A stretch of DNA of 64,000 bases. It comes from Tenebrio molitor (Eukaryota > Arthropoda > Insecta > Coleoptera > Tenebrionidae). The DNA lies in contig NC_091047.1 in assembly GCF_963966145.1 (NCBI RefSeq), positions 21,390,001-21,454,000 on the forward strand, written 5' to 3'. The notes below the pieces were generated by a model. The model did not search any database. It saw only the letters and a program-made list of their open reading frames with translations, and was not told the origin of the DNA. Each line of letters begins with the position of its first letter. Position 1 is the stretch's first letter. The position numbers and the translations under genes are program-made. Shown here piece after piece: positions 42,640 through 53,292 of this stretch.

Positions 42640-43500
42640 TTCTGACCCGGGAATTTGTCCTATATTAGAGCGCGTGGCCACGTGTCGTACAGGGCGTTAA
42701 TTTACTTCAAAAATTTTTGAGTGATACGAGCGAACAATCAAGCGTCAAGTAGCTAGGCCCTTCACAAAGTTTATTACAAGTTTGTTTTATAAAAATTTAG
42801 CGAACTTGCGCGTCAACTAGGTAGCTTGGATTGCGCAGATTAACGGAACAATTCGTCCGTTTCTGGTGGCAAATTTCCGCTAAGAATAAAAAGCTCTGAC
42901 CGTAGTTGCTGCGGTGCTGGCCGCTGCCGGAAGCGGGACTCCGGGACTCCGGTGAGGGTGGGCTTTGGCGGTGATGATTGCGCCTGCGCGGAGCGTTGTA
43001 AGTAGCTCGCCTCAAGGATCCGACGGTAGCTCCTGTAGGATCACGGATTTGCCTTTGGAGAGTCCGGGGTACGAAGACGTTATTTGGCGATAGAACGAAG
43101 ATAAAAAGCGAGAGTGACGAGATAAGAAAAAAAAGCCTGAGTTTTTACTCTGGCCTTTCTCGGGAAATTGTTCAGCGAGATGTCTAGTCGTGGGTGTTCT
43201 CGACTGCGACTACGGGATTGTAGCTGCTTTTCCCTTTTGCGGCACTTAACGGTAATCTGACGGTAACGTTCACCACGTAAACAAACTTGGTGCACACGCA
43301 AAACGGGGAGAGAGCTAAAATCTCGTATCTCTCCCTTTTATTAACTCGGTGTTTTTGTTAACTCCACGTGAAATTGAGTGGGCCAATGGTGTACTGCCGT
43401 ATGCTGCAGTCGCAGGAAAAGTGGGGTGTTGGATTTTAATGAGAGAAGACAGTTGACAGACCAAAATAAACAAAGAAGTAAGGTTTAGTTAAATGAAATT
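42640..43500. other. GC-rich block of unknown nature, arm B left
   Basis: GC content is clearly higher than its surroundings. Small open frames rich in Arg, Ser and Pro occur on the minus strand (42797-43015, 43080-43301), but I see no domain. It could be an LTR or 5' UTR of an unrecognised retroelement (AATAAACTTTGTGAAGG on the right-arm plus strand resembles a polyadenylation region). The partner is about 62917-63777. Confidence 0.3.
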
Positions 43501-44306
43501 GATGGAAAATTGAGAAATCAGCAAACCTTTGCTCGCTGAGTCACACGGAGAGGACAATGGGCATTGAAATTGAACTAGTTTCGCCCACGGACTAGTTCGC
43601 GGCACGAAGGAACGAAAGCACTCAAATTGAGGCTCACGGTGCCCGAGTGTGGGCCACCAGGGTAAAGTTGAAAGGAACAAGGTGGCTAAACTACCCTGCT
43701 AGTAAAGCTGTTTCCGTAGGTGACTGTGAAAATTTATTCTGACTTTTGGAAGACTCCTACTTCCCCTTAATCACAAAGGGTGGCGATATTCTTCAGCCCT
43801 TCACCACAGGGCGATGAAGATGAGGAACTTTAAGAGAAAAATGCGGAAATGAAAGAGGTTGATGATGTAATTATATCAAGTATCCATCGAATTACCGGAG
43901 AGGACTATTTTAAACAATTGTTTCTGAGGCAGAGTCAAAACTGTTTTTCAGCATGTAGCGCAAAGGAACCCTCAACACAAAAATCACGACTTTGGAATTT
44001 TTTGATAAAAATGGGGCGCTTTAACCCGTTACAGGATTTTAAATGATGCTTTATTTACGTGTTTTCATTTTATTTTAATTAAGTTTTAATTTCTGTCGAC
44101 AATTTAATTCATGTATAAAAAATCTCATAACGCGCTGTGATTTTGTCACTTTGACAGCGGATAAAAGTTTGCCCTAACTTTTATCCGGCAAAAACACTCA
44201 GATAACTTATACATTTAGTTGCTGGGCATCTAATACCTTTAATACCAAATAAAAAAATTAAATTTCTATTGTTCATTCATTAAATTGTCTCGCCGAATTA
44301 CACTCG
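43501..44306. other. Arm B left, no gene assigned
   Basis: Two 60-70 codon ORFs (43489-43680 minus, 43849-44046 plus) are conserved in the other arm only because the arms are copies. I see no domain in either and do not call them genes. Confidence 0.35.
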
Positions 44307-44500
44307 AGGTTTCATTTAGTCAGGAAAAATATTTATTTGCAACTCAAACTAATTGCTTGACAATTAGACTCGAAAAATTGGCACGATAAAATCAACTCCG
44401 GCCTACGGCCGTCGTGCTTTTATCTTGCCAATTTTTCTCGTCTAATTGCTAAGCAATACGTTTTCGTTGCAAAAAATATTTATCCGACTAAATGAAACCT
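44307..44500. mobile_element. Long hairpin MITE, arm B left
   Basis: AGGTTTCATTTAGTC and GACTAAATGAAACCT form the ends. Pairing continues through AATATTTATTTGCAA, ATTAGACTCGAAAAATTGGC and GATAAAA to a centre at CCGGCCTACGGCCG. Almost the whole 194 bp is stem. The partner is 61917-62110. Confidence 0.8.
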
Positions 44501-44954
44501 CTTGTGTAATTACTAATTACAGTCGAACAGATCACTAAACCTATTATGTATATCATTTAATTCTAAAAAAAATAAGCTTTTTAATGATGCCCCATTTAAC
44601 CCGTGTTCCCATTAAAAAAAAATCAAGTTGTCTTTTAGTATTTTGAAAACTTATGGATATTTTTGTTTTGTTTTTAATTTGATACGTAACTTTTAATGAG
44701 TCTTAAGTGCATTTTTTGCATGTCGTAATGAAGGTGGCATTTTTTTATACGCAAAATCGTAGTGAAAGTAGCACTTTTTTACACGAAAAACGTAGTAAAA
44801 GAAGTACTTTTTTGCATCATTTTATTCCATCTCCTTGGAGATGATTGTCAAAGCATACCTATTTTTTTTTTTGTAATTTTTTATAAATCCTTTTAGACCA
44901 AATTTCTCAACTTACATTGATATGCAAAAAAAATAGCGTGTACAGCACGTTCTG

Positions 44955-45086
44955 AAGGCGGTCTTACACCAAGGCAACAATTGGCAACATGTTGCCGGCA
45001 ACATTTTTTAGTAATGACCGGCAACATTACTAAAAAATGTTACAGGCAACATGTTGCCAATTGTTGCCTTGGTGTAAGGCCGCCTT
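44955..45086. mobile_element. Near-perfect 132-bp palindrome, arm B left
   Basis: The ends AAGGCGGTCTTACACC and GGTGTAAGGCCGCCTT, then GGCAACAATTGGCAACATGT on each side, converge on GTAATGACCGGCAACATTAC. Internal GGCAACATGTTGCC repeats are themselves palindromic. The partner is 61331-61462. Confidence 0.8.
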
Positions 45087-45443
45087 GAAAGTATCTTTTT
45101 TTCACTTATTTGCTTGATTAACTCGGGCTAGGGGCTACGCCCTCGTTAATCAATCTGCAAATTCATGAAAAAATGTATGACATGACTTTCATAACTGGTT
45201 GTACAAAATAATAACTATGTATTAAAATTTCAAGGTTCTAGCGTAAACCATTTTCATTTTAGCTAGCAGGTTGCAGGATGGAGCATTGGAGCCGGTTCCA
45301 TAATCCATACATAATCGCAGAAAACTATGATATAAATAACAAAATTTGTTTGAATTATATTAGACTACAGTCTAATGACAGTAAATGACAGCTTACAAGC
45401 TGTCATTTCATTTACGTAGAAGGTGGAAATAAAATTACATAAA

Positions 45444-45657
45444 GTTGACTGAAGTTGCAAAAAACCAATCTGGATTTGCAACAGCAATTTTATGGCATTT
45501 GTCGTTTAAAATTACTTTAAAACTGTACTTATATGGAAAATATTCAACCCAAACTATGATTTTCTGGTCCCTTTCTGTCCTTATCTAGTTCAAAAATATG
45601 AAAAAATAAAAAAATGCTGTTGCAAATGACAAGTGGTTTTTTGCAACTTGAGTCAAC
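45444..45657. mobile_element. MITE with GTTGACTGAAGTTGC ends, arm B left
   Basis: GTTGACTGAAGTTGCAAAAA and TTTTTTGCAACTTGAGTCAAC are inverted ends, with GTTGCAAAT/ATTTGCAAC internally. The flanking sequence without it is seen near 32630-32665 (AAAATTACATAC...CACAGAGATAAG). The partner is 60760-60973. Confidence 0.7.
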
Positions 45658-46094
45658 ATTACACAGAGATACAGAAATAGTAATTTACGTTATAAGTCCG
45701 GTAGGTTACTTGTAACAGTACTGTAGCAGACACAATATTCGAATACCCAATAAACCTAAGCAAAGTACCCACAATTATGTTAACAGTAAGCAGTAACCAC
45801 AGCCATAAATCACCAAACTGTGAGGGTTCGATTGAAAGTTTGCGGCACGGACCGTACTTGAAAAAATCCTAATTAGGGAAAACCCAGCGGATGTAGTTTC
45901 TATTCAACACAACGCAGATGGCCCACAGTAATTTTTTCAATTTTGTGGGGTTATTTGGTCGATACCTTTTCTTAAAAATTGTAATGTTTCATACCCAAAT
46001 TTTGGAAAATTAAATATCATTGAAGATGCAATGATACGGAGGAAGGCGTAAAATTGTGTGACCATATTTTTTTGCAATTTCATCAGTCGTAAAT

Positions 46095-47156
46095 ATATGC
46101 CATTCACGATGTTTTGGCATAAGGGGAGGCCATGGAAAAAGTGCATTTAAGTTGGCAGTAAAGCTGTCTGTTGAATTAGGTTATGTTTTTCTAAGTTTGA
46201 GGTTATAAACTGCGTCATTGTCTAGTGCATTGTTGTCAGTTTTACTAGTTTGCAATAGAACAATGCTCACATATTTTTAATCCAATTTAACAAAACAGGA
46301 AACTGACTTGAACAGACTACAGAATAGTAGGGACCGGGACCGGAAGACGAAGTGGCTCCTGTTAATTTATGCACCACTTAGATAACCCACCTATACAGTG
46401 TCTTAACCACCCAGTTCTCAATGAATTTTTCATTTTAACCAAAACATTCCTAGAACTAGATTGTATAAAATCTTGTACCTACCTACTTATTAAGCCTTAC
46501 TTTATTCGAATCTTTCTGCAAAATATTTACACAACCATCGTCTATGACAAAAAAGAACAAAACTATTCAACTTCCATAATTTCGTTAGAAAATTCTGAAT
46601 CATCATTACCTGCATCAAAATCCCAATGAAATTCCGAGTCACATTCTCCCAATGAAATTATTAAAGGAAGAAAGTTTCAAATAAAAGATTTCACATTAAT
46701 CTTCCGAAATAAGTTCTTCACAATATCTACAAAAATGTTGTTGAGTACATTTCAAAATAGACTCAAGCCATAAATTCACAACTCTATCGCAAAGTTATAA
46801 TAGGTCTTACAAAACCCCTGTGCCATTTGAATTGGGTCGTTGTTTCTTCTTTCACTATCCGTGCTACATATTTATTTTGTACTGACCTACGATTCAATTT
46901 ATACACAAAAAGAAAACTTGACTTCATTGTAACTTACTGAAAATATGTTCTGCAGTCTAATATAAACACCATCAATACGTTTTAAAGTCGCTTAATTATG
47001 ATTACGGTAAATTCGGCAACATGTTACGTTCATTTTGATAGGTCCGCATGTCAGGCACTTCGATGACAGCAGAGATGACAGAAATCAAACATGTATCCAA
47101 CGTTAAAAAATGAAATCATAGCCTCCCCTTATGCCAAAACATCGTGAATGGTATAT
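46095..47156. mobile_element. Non-autonomous DNA transposon, about 1.06 kb, arm B left
   Basis: Terminal inverted repeats of about 36 bp: ATATGCCATTCACGATGTTT continuing into TGGCATAAGGGGAGGC, and the reverse complement GCCTCCCCTTATGCCAAAAC at the far end. The interior has no credible transposase; the 86-codon ORF at 46369 is unsupported. Flanks suggest a TA or TATA duplication, but the boundary is ambiguous. The partner is 59261-60322. Confidence 0.7.
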
Positions 47157-47526
47157 AGTTATTTACATTACCAGATGCGTAAGTGAACTTTTTTTGCCAA
47201 GGAGGTAGTTCAAGACCCGAGGCGACAGCCGAGGGCCGTGAAACCTCCGCGGTGAAAGAAGAAACTTACGCATCGTGTATTGTATTAAATTTTTCCTACT
47301 ACGAAGCACCAACATTTTATAATGTTAAAAAAAAAATAGCAAAAATCGTGCCGTATCGCGACCATCCTTGAATCTTGGAAGTAAAAACCATAGCAACAGC
47401 TTTTACAAACATTTTATTTTTCGTCTTCAAACGGCGTGAATTGTGTAAGTGCGTGTAATCCGTAATAATGTTAGTTTGATAGTTTTGCGGTTATTGATAT
47501 TTATGCAACAAGTCTTCCCGCAAAAT

Positions 47527-47649
47527 ATGGAATGTGACGGAATTGAAAGAGCCGCTGGAATTACGTTAGGCTCATTGTCGCCTGTCAAGTCGGATGAGCG
47601 ATATAACCTAACTTTCCAACAATTCATAAATCACAATAAATGTGAATAA
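47527..47649 (+). pseudogene. Tyrosine recombinase N-terminal fragment, arm B left
   Basis: A 40-codon frame with GIERAAGITLGSLSPVKSDE and then RYNLTFQQF. The P-x-K-S-x-x-R-Y-x-x-x-x-x-x-F pattern is that of the first exon of Crypton-like recombinase genes, as in the relics at 18582 and 20208. It stops after about 40 residues; no later exon is found. Confidence is limited by length. Confidence 0.35.
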
Positions 47650-48185
47650 GTAGATTAATTTTCCTTTGTTGTATTCAATTGGACTAATTAAACTACATAT
47701 TATTATAAAATGTGTTGCTGTTTTCCATTTAATGATTTGGGTACCTCAATCGAAATTGTCACAAAATAAAATAAATTCTCCTCGTCCCGTAAGGAATCTC
47801 CTAGTCGCGTAAGTATTTTACTTTCGTTGCTACTTAGCTAGCAACCACACGCAAGATAGGATTCACTTTCGATTACAAGTGTGTTGCTAGGGCAGTAGAT
47901 GAAACTTTCTAGATACGTAGTAGGAAAACGTTTTTTTAAAGACACTGTACTGCCCCTGGAATTTCATAATACGGTCCATCGTAAGAAATTCTTAAGCGTG
48001 TTTGCAATCTCCCATTGATTTACCACCAACCGACCCTTTCTATTGTGGGTCTAATTATGGGCGCTTGGTTTGGGTTTATTGGGTGTCCGAATATTGTGTC
48101 TGCTACAGTACGAACGAGTTAGACATTATGGACGAGGCGACGTTAGGAGCCGAGTCAAGAATGTCTAAACGAGTACCTGTTACAA
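47650..48185. other. Arm B left, no gene assigned
   Basis: Includes CTCCTCGTCCCGTAAGG...CTCCTAGTCGCGTAAG-type duplicated phrases near 47777-47811 and the empty target (TTACGAT|GGACCGT on the minus strand, about 47973) of the Jockey-like LINE found in the right arm. No gene is supported. Confidence 0.4.
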
Positions 48186-48300
48186 GTACGGTGCGATCAA
48201 TTAAAAAATAAATCGAGTCGGCGTGTTACCTATGGCAACCCATGCTATAGCATAGGCTCCAAAGCAAACTCGATTTATTTTTTAAATGATCGCTCGGTAC
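48186..48300. mobile_element. Hairpin MITE, arm B left
   Basis: GTACGGTGCGATCAATTAAA, AAATAAATCGAGT on one side pair with ACTCGATTTATTTTTTAAAT and GATCGCTCGGTAC on the other. The loop contains CATGCTATAGCATAGG. The partner is 56256-56370. Confidence 0.7.
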
Positions 48301-48639
48301 TACCGGATGTATATCGTAACGTATTTTATTTCATACTGGAAGTCTCTTGTGCATCATTATTTTATTTCAAAAATTAAAAAATCACATTATATTGTGAAAA
48401 TAGCATCACCTTTTTTCCTGTGGCAACGGCCGTTGCTATTGTTTTTTTAGATCGAATATTTCTTGACTTTTTCACTTTTCCATGTCAGATTTGATGTATA
48501 AAATGAAAACAGTCCGGTAGGTGTTGGTTGCTAAGGACACTTTCCGGCTCTGATACTGTTATATATAACTTATAACTCATCTACCGGACTCAAATTGATG
48601 ATGCAATTGAGCATCTACCGGACAGTATGAAATAAATGT

Positions 48640-48922
48640 AATAAATGTATAACCGAAACTGTATAAACTAAAAGTAAAAGTACTGAAACTATAAATATTT
48701 TAGTTTAGATTAAATTAGACCGGGACAGCGCGCACGCAGTCCCGACTACCAAAAATTGTGCGCCCGAGTTATCCGCATTAGGGATAATCGCAGGGGTCAG
48801 CCCGACCTCGGTGCAATGGAAGGGCCTCACCCTGGGGGTACCGCCTTGTTGATCACGGTAACCCCTACGCCAGGTAAGTATGCTTTGCCGATGTCTGACA
48901 GGGGTAGTTATAGTGTAACGAC
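48640..48922 (+). repeat. Repeat X, copy 2, upstream piece (with LINE target duplication)
   Basis: Homologous to 32660-32896 plus 36744-36806. It shows the uninterrupted TA site used by the Tc1/mariner element in copy 1 (48859-48860). Its last 12 bases, TAGTGTAACGAC (48911-48922), are repeated at 53432-53443 on the other side of the LINE. Confidence 0.85.
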
Positions 48923-49150
48923 TGTATTACCGACGAAGCGAGTTACACGTGGCAGAAAACGAGCTAAGAGAGTGAAGTGGAAAAGTAGTAAAGGTATAGA
49001 AAAAATAAGAGAGATCAGCGAAGCAAGCAAGCAAGAGATCAGCGAAGCAAGGTAGGAAGAGGCGAGCGGTGTGGGGAGGAAGGAAACACCCAAGAAGAGA
49101 AGGTTAAACAAACGGAAAACGGCGACATCTAGGAGGTAAAGAGCAAGCCT

Positions 49151-49966
49151 ATGAGCGAGGGAAGCAGAAACCGTTCTTTTAGTCAAGGAAGGGGGGAGGC
49201 GTCCCAGGAAGACAAGAAAAAAAGGAAAAGAACGGGAAAAGGAAAGACAGGAAGACAAGAAGAGGAGGAGGAGGAAGAGGTATTTGGGACAAGTAAAAAA
49301 ACCGCAAGGTCACCGGAAGTGGAGAAGAAATTAGGCAGGGAAATGGAAAAGATATTGGAAAAGCTGGAGGAAGTGAAAAGGGAAATTACAGAGGAAATAA
49401 AGGAGCTGAGAAAAGAGAATCAAGATGTCAAAAGAGAAATAGAACAACTAAGGGAAGAATTTAAGAATAAAGAAAAGAAATGGGAGGAGGAGAAAAACAG
49501 CATGTCGGAGAGAGTAGCACGGCTGGAAACGAAAATGGAGAATGAAGAAAGAAGAAGAAGGAAAAATAACATAGTGATAACGGGATGGAGAAGTGAGGGA
49601 AGTAGCAAGCAACAGAGCAGAGAGGAAGTAGAAAAGTTTATAAAAGAAAACATAGGGGAAGCGAAAGTTAAAGATTGCTACAACATAAACAAGGACCAAA
49701 TACTAGTGCAAATGGAAGAGTGGAGTGGGAAAGAGAAGGTAATGAAGCAGAAAGGAAAATTGAGAGGAAATAGGGCAACAGAGAAAATATTTATTGACAA
49801 CGACCTCACAAAGAAGGAGAGGGAAATACAGAAAAAAATTCGAGCCATCGCCAGAGAAGAAAGGAGACAAGGGAAAGATCTAAAAGTTGGGTACATGAAA
49901 ATAACCATAGAGGGGGTGCAGATGAGATGGAATGAAGAAAAGGGGAGACTGGAGGTTTTTCAGTAG
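49151..49966 (+). CDS. LINE ORF1 protein, coiled coil plus RRM-like domain (271 aa)
   Basis: The N-terminal 50 residues are basic and low complexity (KKKRKRTGKGKTGRQEEEEE). Residues about 65-140 are a long coiled coil (EVKREITEEIKELRKENQDV). This is followed by RRRRKNNIVITGWRSEG, the start of a compact domain like the RRM of L1-type ORF1 proteins, and a basic C-terminus. Such proteins bind LINE RNA as trimers and act as chaperones. The start is the first ATG after the 5' UTR and gives the full coiled coil. The ORF ends GTT TTT CAG TAG, where the ORF2 frame is already open one base back. Confidence 0.8.
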   Translation: MSEGSRNRSFSQGRGEASQEDKKKRKRTGKGKTGRQEEEEEEEVFGTSKKTARSPEVEKKLGREMEKILEKLEEVKREITEEIKELRKENQDVKREIEQLREEFKNKEKKWEEEKNSMSERVARLETKMENEERRRRKNNIVITGWRSEGSSKQQSREEVEKFIKENIGEAKVKDCYNINKDQILVQMEEWSGKEKVMKQKGKLRGNRATEKIFIDNDLTKKEREIQKKIRAIAREERRQGKDLKVGYMKITIEGVQMRWNEEKGRLEVFQ

Positions 49967-52900
49967 ATGTAGGAAGAGGAGATAGAGGAAAGGGAGACAA
50001 CGGAAATGGACAAAGGATAAAGAAAAGGGTAGATGGACAAAAAAAAGGGAAAACGGAAGGAAAGCACAAAGGGGAACAAGAGAAACAAGGTACGAAAGGG
50101 AGGAAAGGAGCAAAAGTATTATATTGGAACGTAGCGGGATTAAGAAAAAGAGGGGATGAATTTTGGGACTATGTACGACAATTCGAGGTAGTGGGACTGG
50201 TGGAGACTTGGGTGGAGAAACAGAGCTGGGAAAAAGTAGAAAGGACGCTACCGAAAGAATACAAATGGGAAGGACAATGGGCAAAAAGAGAAAGAAAAAG
50301 AGGAAGAGCGGCAGGGGGAATAATAACAGGGGTGAAGTTGGGAATTGAAGAGAAACAAAAAGAAAAGGGGGAAGAAGAAGGATACATGGAAAGAAACGTT
50401 CATATAGATAACGAATGGTGGAAAATAGTAACAGTATATAGCAAGGAGATGAGGAAAACAACAAGACGGGTCGAGAACACAATGAAGATGGACAGGGAAG
50501 AATGCATGCTGTTAGGGGGTGATTTTAACGGGAGAATTGGAGAGAGAGGAGCCAGAAATTGGGAAGAAGAGAAAGGGGATGGGAGAAGAAAAACGAAAGA
50601 CAAAGTGGAAAATGCAGAGGGGAAGAGGCTGATAGAGTGGATAGAAGAAAATGGATGGGAAGTGCTGAACGGGAATAAACGAGGGGATGAGGAAGGGGAA
50701 GTGACATACGTAGGCAGCAGGGGGGAAACAGTCATAGACTACGCAATAGTAAATGAGGCAGCATGGGAGAGAGTGAAAGAGTTCAAAGTGGGAGAAAGAG
50801 TGGACTCTGACCATCTCCCTCTAGAAATTACCATAGAGGGATCGAACCAAGAAGAAAAGGAAAAGGGAGAAATGAGAGAGGAGGAGAAGAAGGTGATAGT
50901 AAAAGTGTGGAGTGAACATGGAGTGAAAGAGTACAGGAGGAGACTGGAGGAAGCAACATTCAAGGAGCAAGAAATAGAGAAGATGGTGACAGAGCTAAAG
51001 GAAGTGATCGAGAAAGCGACGAAGAAAAAGGAGGTGATAGTAAGGGGAGCAAAAGGGGCAGGAAAGAAAAATGGATGGTGGGACAGAGAATGTGAGCAAG
51101 CAAAGAGGGAAGTGGTAAAGGCGTTGAGAGGATGGAAGAGGAACAAAATTGACAGAAGCAGATTCCTAGAAGCGAAAAGAAGATACAGAGAGAGATGTAG
51201 AGAGAAGAAGAAGCAGAAGAGGGAAAGGGAGGAGAAAGAGATAAAAGAAATAAGAACAGAGAAGGAGGTGTGGAAATACATAAACAGAGAGAGGAAGAAA
51301 AAGGAACCAGTGAGCGAGAAAATAACAATACAAGAATGGGAAGAGTACTTCATGAAACTGCTGGAAGGGAGGAAAGAAGAAGGAAAGGTGGGAACACAAA
51401 GGAAAGAGAAGCAGACGGTGATGGAGGAAACAGAAATCACAGCGGAGGAGGTGGGAAAACACATAAGATACTTGAAAAAGAGAAAGGCACCGGGATGGGA
51501 CGGGGTGCAAAATGAAGCGTGGATGTATGGGACTGAAAGAATGGTAGAGAGAATGGTGGAACTGATGAATGGGGTATGGAGAGGAGAGGGATTCCCGGAG
51601 GACTGGAGAGAAGGCATAATCTGCCCAATTTTTAAAAAAGGCGAGAAAAATAGAGCGGAAAACTACCGAGGAATAACTCTCCTGAATACGGGGTATAAGT
51701 TGTATGCGTCTGTTTTGAGCGAAAGGATGAAGAGGGAAATCGAGGAAAAGGGAGTGTTGCCGGATAGTCAGGCAGGGTTCAGAAAGGGAAGGGGTACTGT
51801 GGACAATGTGTACATCCTGGACCATTTAGCAAGGAACGAATTGAGGAAGAAAGGGGGGAGGATGTACGCATTGTTCATAGACTTCAAGGCGGCGTTCGAC
51901 AAGGTTGACAGAGTGAAAATGTTTGAATGTATGAGAGAAAGAGGAATAAGTGAATGGCTGGTGCGGAAGGTCGAGGAGATATATGCGAGAACGAGGAACA
52001 AGGTGAAGGTGGGAGAGAAAGAGGGCGAATGGTTTGAGACAACAAAGGGAGTGAGACAGGGCTGCCCGCTCAGTCCCCTGCTGTTCACGATATACGTAGC
52101 GGATGTGGACGAAATGTTGAAGAAAGCGCAGGCGGGGGGGGTTGTAGTGGGTAGGGAGAAAGTATGGAGCCTGGCGTTTGCGGACGATATGGTGATTGTG
52201 GCAAAGAGTGAGAGAGAGATGAAAGAAATGATGAGGAACCTGGAAAAGTATGTGAGAAAGAAAAAGCTGGAAGTGAATGTAGAGAAGACGAAAATGATGG
52301 TGTTCAACAAGAGGAAGAGGAAGAATGAGGAGAGCGAGTGGAAGTGGGAAGAAAGCAAGATAGAAAGAGTGAGCGAGTTTAAGTACCTGGGCTACACCTT
52401 CAACGAGAGAGCCACAGTCAGGGCGCAAGTGAGAGAGGTAGTGAGGAAGGCGAACAAGGTAGTTGGATGTGTGTGGGGAATAGGAGAGAGAATGTGGGGA
52501 GGCGAGTTCGGGAGGAGAATGATGATGTTCGAGAGCATGGTGGAGAGCGTGCTGATGTACGGAGCAGAGATATGGGGATGGAAGGAACGGGAGGAGGTGG
52601 AGAGGGTGCAAGAGAAATATTTGAGATGGGTGCTAGGAGTGGACAGAGAAACACCAGGGTACATAGTGAGGGAAGAGTGCAAGAGGAGCAAGCTGAGAGT
52701 AAAAGCGGGAAAGAGAGCGGCAAAGTTCGAGGACAGAATGGGCGGAAGGGAAGAATGCAGGATACTGACTGAGTGCTATAGAGAAAAGAAAAAGAACGCG
52801 GATGAGAAGGAGAGAGAGAAGTACTGTAGGAGGAACGGGTATGCCAGCGAGGAAGTGGAAAGAATGAGAGCGGAAGGAAGATGGATGTGTGCGGAGCTGA

Positions 52901-53292
52901 GCGAGAGGGACAGAGATACGGACAAGCAAGAGAGAAGGGAGAGAATCAGAGAAGCGAGGTACAACAGGGAGTATGAAAGGTGCGTGACAGAGGACGTTCC
53001 GGTGTATCTGGGGAGAGAGAGCACGAAAGAAAGGAAAATGATGGCGAGATTTAGATGTGGGAACGAAGAGAGAGAAAACAAGTACTGGATGGAGGAGGAG
53101 GAAAGAATGTGCAGGATGTGCCGTGAGGAGAGAGAGACGATCGAGCACATGTGGAGAGGATGCGGTGAAATGAGAGAAAGGGAGGAAAAGGAACGGGGAG
53201 AAATACTGAACGAAGACGGAAGAGAGATAGGATGGATGAAAGAGGTATGGAAGAGGAGGGAAAGGATAGAGAAGGAGAGGGGTGGGGAATAA
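49960..53292 (+). CDS. LINE ORF2: AP-like endonuclease and reverse transcriptase
   Basis: The frame is open from the end of ORF1 but has no ATG before the endonuclease. The first possible GTG is at 50191, inside conserved sequence that starts near 50117 (LYWNVAGLRKRG, then VGLVETW). Endonuclease motifs are LLGGDFNGRIG and DSDHLPLEI. RT motifs are NYRGITLLNTGYKLY, ALFIDFKAAFDKVD, GVRQGCPLSPLLF and the catalytic FADDMVIV. The C-terminus has a CCHC-like knuckle (CRMCREERETIEHMWRGC). It nicks target DNA and primes reverse transcription there. The first in-frame ATG (about 50386) would delete much of the endonuclease, so frameshifting or non-AUG initiation is likely. There are no internal stops. 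Confidence 0.87.
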   Translation, partial: SVDVGRGDRGKGDNGNGQRIKKRVDGQKKGKTEGKHKGEQEKQGTKGRKGAKVLYWNVAGLRKRGDEFWDYVRQFEVVGLVETWVEKQSWEKVERTLPKEYKWEGQWAKRERKRGRAAGGIITGVKLGIEEKQKEKGEEEGYMERNVHIDNEWWKIVTVYSKEMRKTTRRVENTMKMDREECMLLGGDFNGRIGERGARNWEEEKGDGRRKTKDKVENAEGKRLIEWIEENGWEVLNGNKRGDEEGEVTYVGSRGETVIDYAIVNEAAWERVKEFKVGERVDSDHLPLEITIEGSNQEEKEKGEMREEEKKVIVKVWSEHGVKEYRRRLEEATFKEQEIEKMVTELKEVIEKATKKKEVIVRGAKGAGKKNGWWDRECEQAKREVVKALRGWKRNKIDRSRFLEAKRRYRERCREKKKQKREREEKEIKEIRTEKEVWKYINRERKKKEPVSEKITIQEWEEYFMKLLEGRKEEGKVGTQRKEKQTVMEETEITAEEVGKHIRYLKKRKAPGWDGVQNEAWMYGTERMVERMVELMNGVWRGEGFPEDWREGIICPIFKKGEKNRAENYRGITLLNTGYKLYASVLSERMKREIEEKGVLPDSQAGFRKGRGTVDNVYILDHLARNELRKKGGRMYALFIDFKAAFDKVDRVKMFECMRERGISEWLVRKVEEIYARTRNKVKVGEKEGEWFETTKGVRQGCPLSPLLFTIYVADVDEMLKKAQAGGVVVGREKVWSLAFADDMVIVAKSEREMKEMMRNLEKYVRKKKLEVNVEKTKMMVFNKRKRKNEESEWKWEESKIERVSEFKYLGYTFNERATVRAQVREVVRKANKVVGCVWGIGERMWGGEFGRRMMMFESMVESVLMYGAEIWGWKEREEVERVQEKYLRWVLGVDRETPGYIVREECKRSKLRVKAGKRAAKFEDRMGGREECRILTECYREKKKNADEKEREKYCRRNGYASEEVERMRAEGRWMCAELSERDRDTDKQERRERIREARYNREYERCVTEDVPVYLGRESTKERKMMARFRCGNEERENKYWMEEEERMCRMCREERETIEHMWRGCGEMREREEKERGEILNEDGREIGWMKEVWKRRERIEKERGGE

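Larger units (their letters stand above)
42417..48829. repeat. Giant palindrome B, left arm
   Basis: Base x pairs with 106417-x from 42417 (which pairs with 64000, the window end) to about 47973, and with 104556-x (shifting to 104560-x) from there to about 48829. The change of register is the 1861-bp LINE insertion in the right arm. The outer limit is unknown because the right arm leaves the window. ORFs match with only isolated substitutions. Confidence 0.93.

Noticed and set aside
42640..43500. An LTR or gag gene in the GC-rich block of arm B
   Set aside because: No paired terminal repeats, primer-binding site or protein motif could be recognised; recorded only as an unknown block.
45937..46146. 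70-codon ORF on the minus strand of left arm B
   Set aside because: A substitution in the right arm removes its start codon with no sign of compensation, and no domain is visible.
46369..46629. 86-codon ORF within the 1.06-kb transposon as a transposase
   Set aside because: It has no DDE or other motif and is hydrophobic and low in information.
49400..53150. Many long antisense ORFs (up to about 290 codons) opposite the LINE, rich in Ser, Phe, Pro and Leu
   Set aside because: They arise because the purine-rich LINE strand has few codons whose complement is a stop. They show no domain structure and run out of phase with each other.
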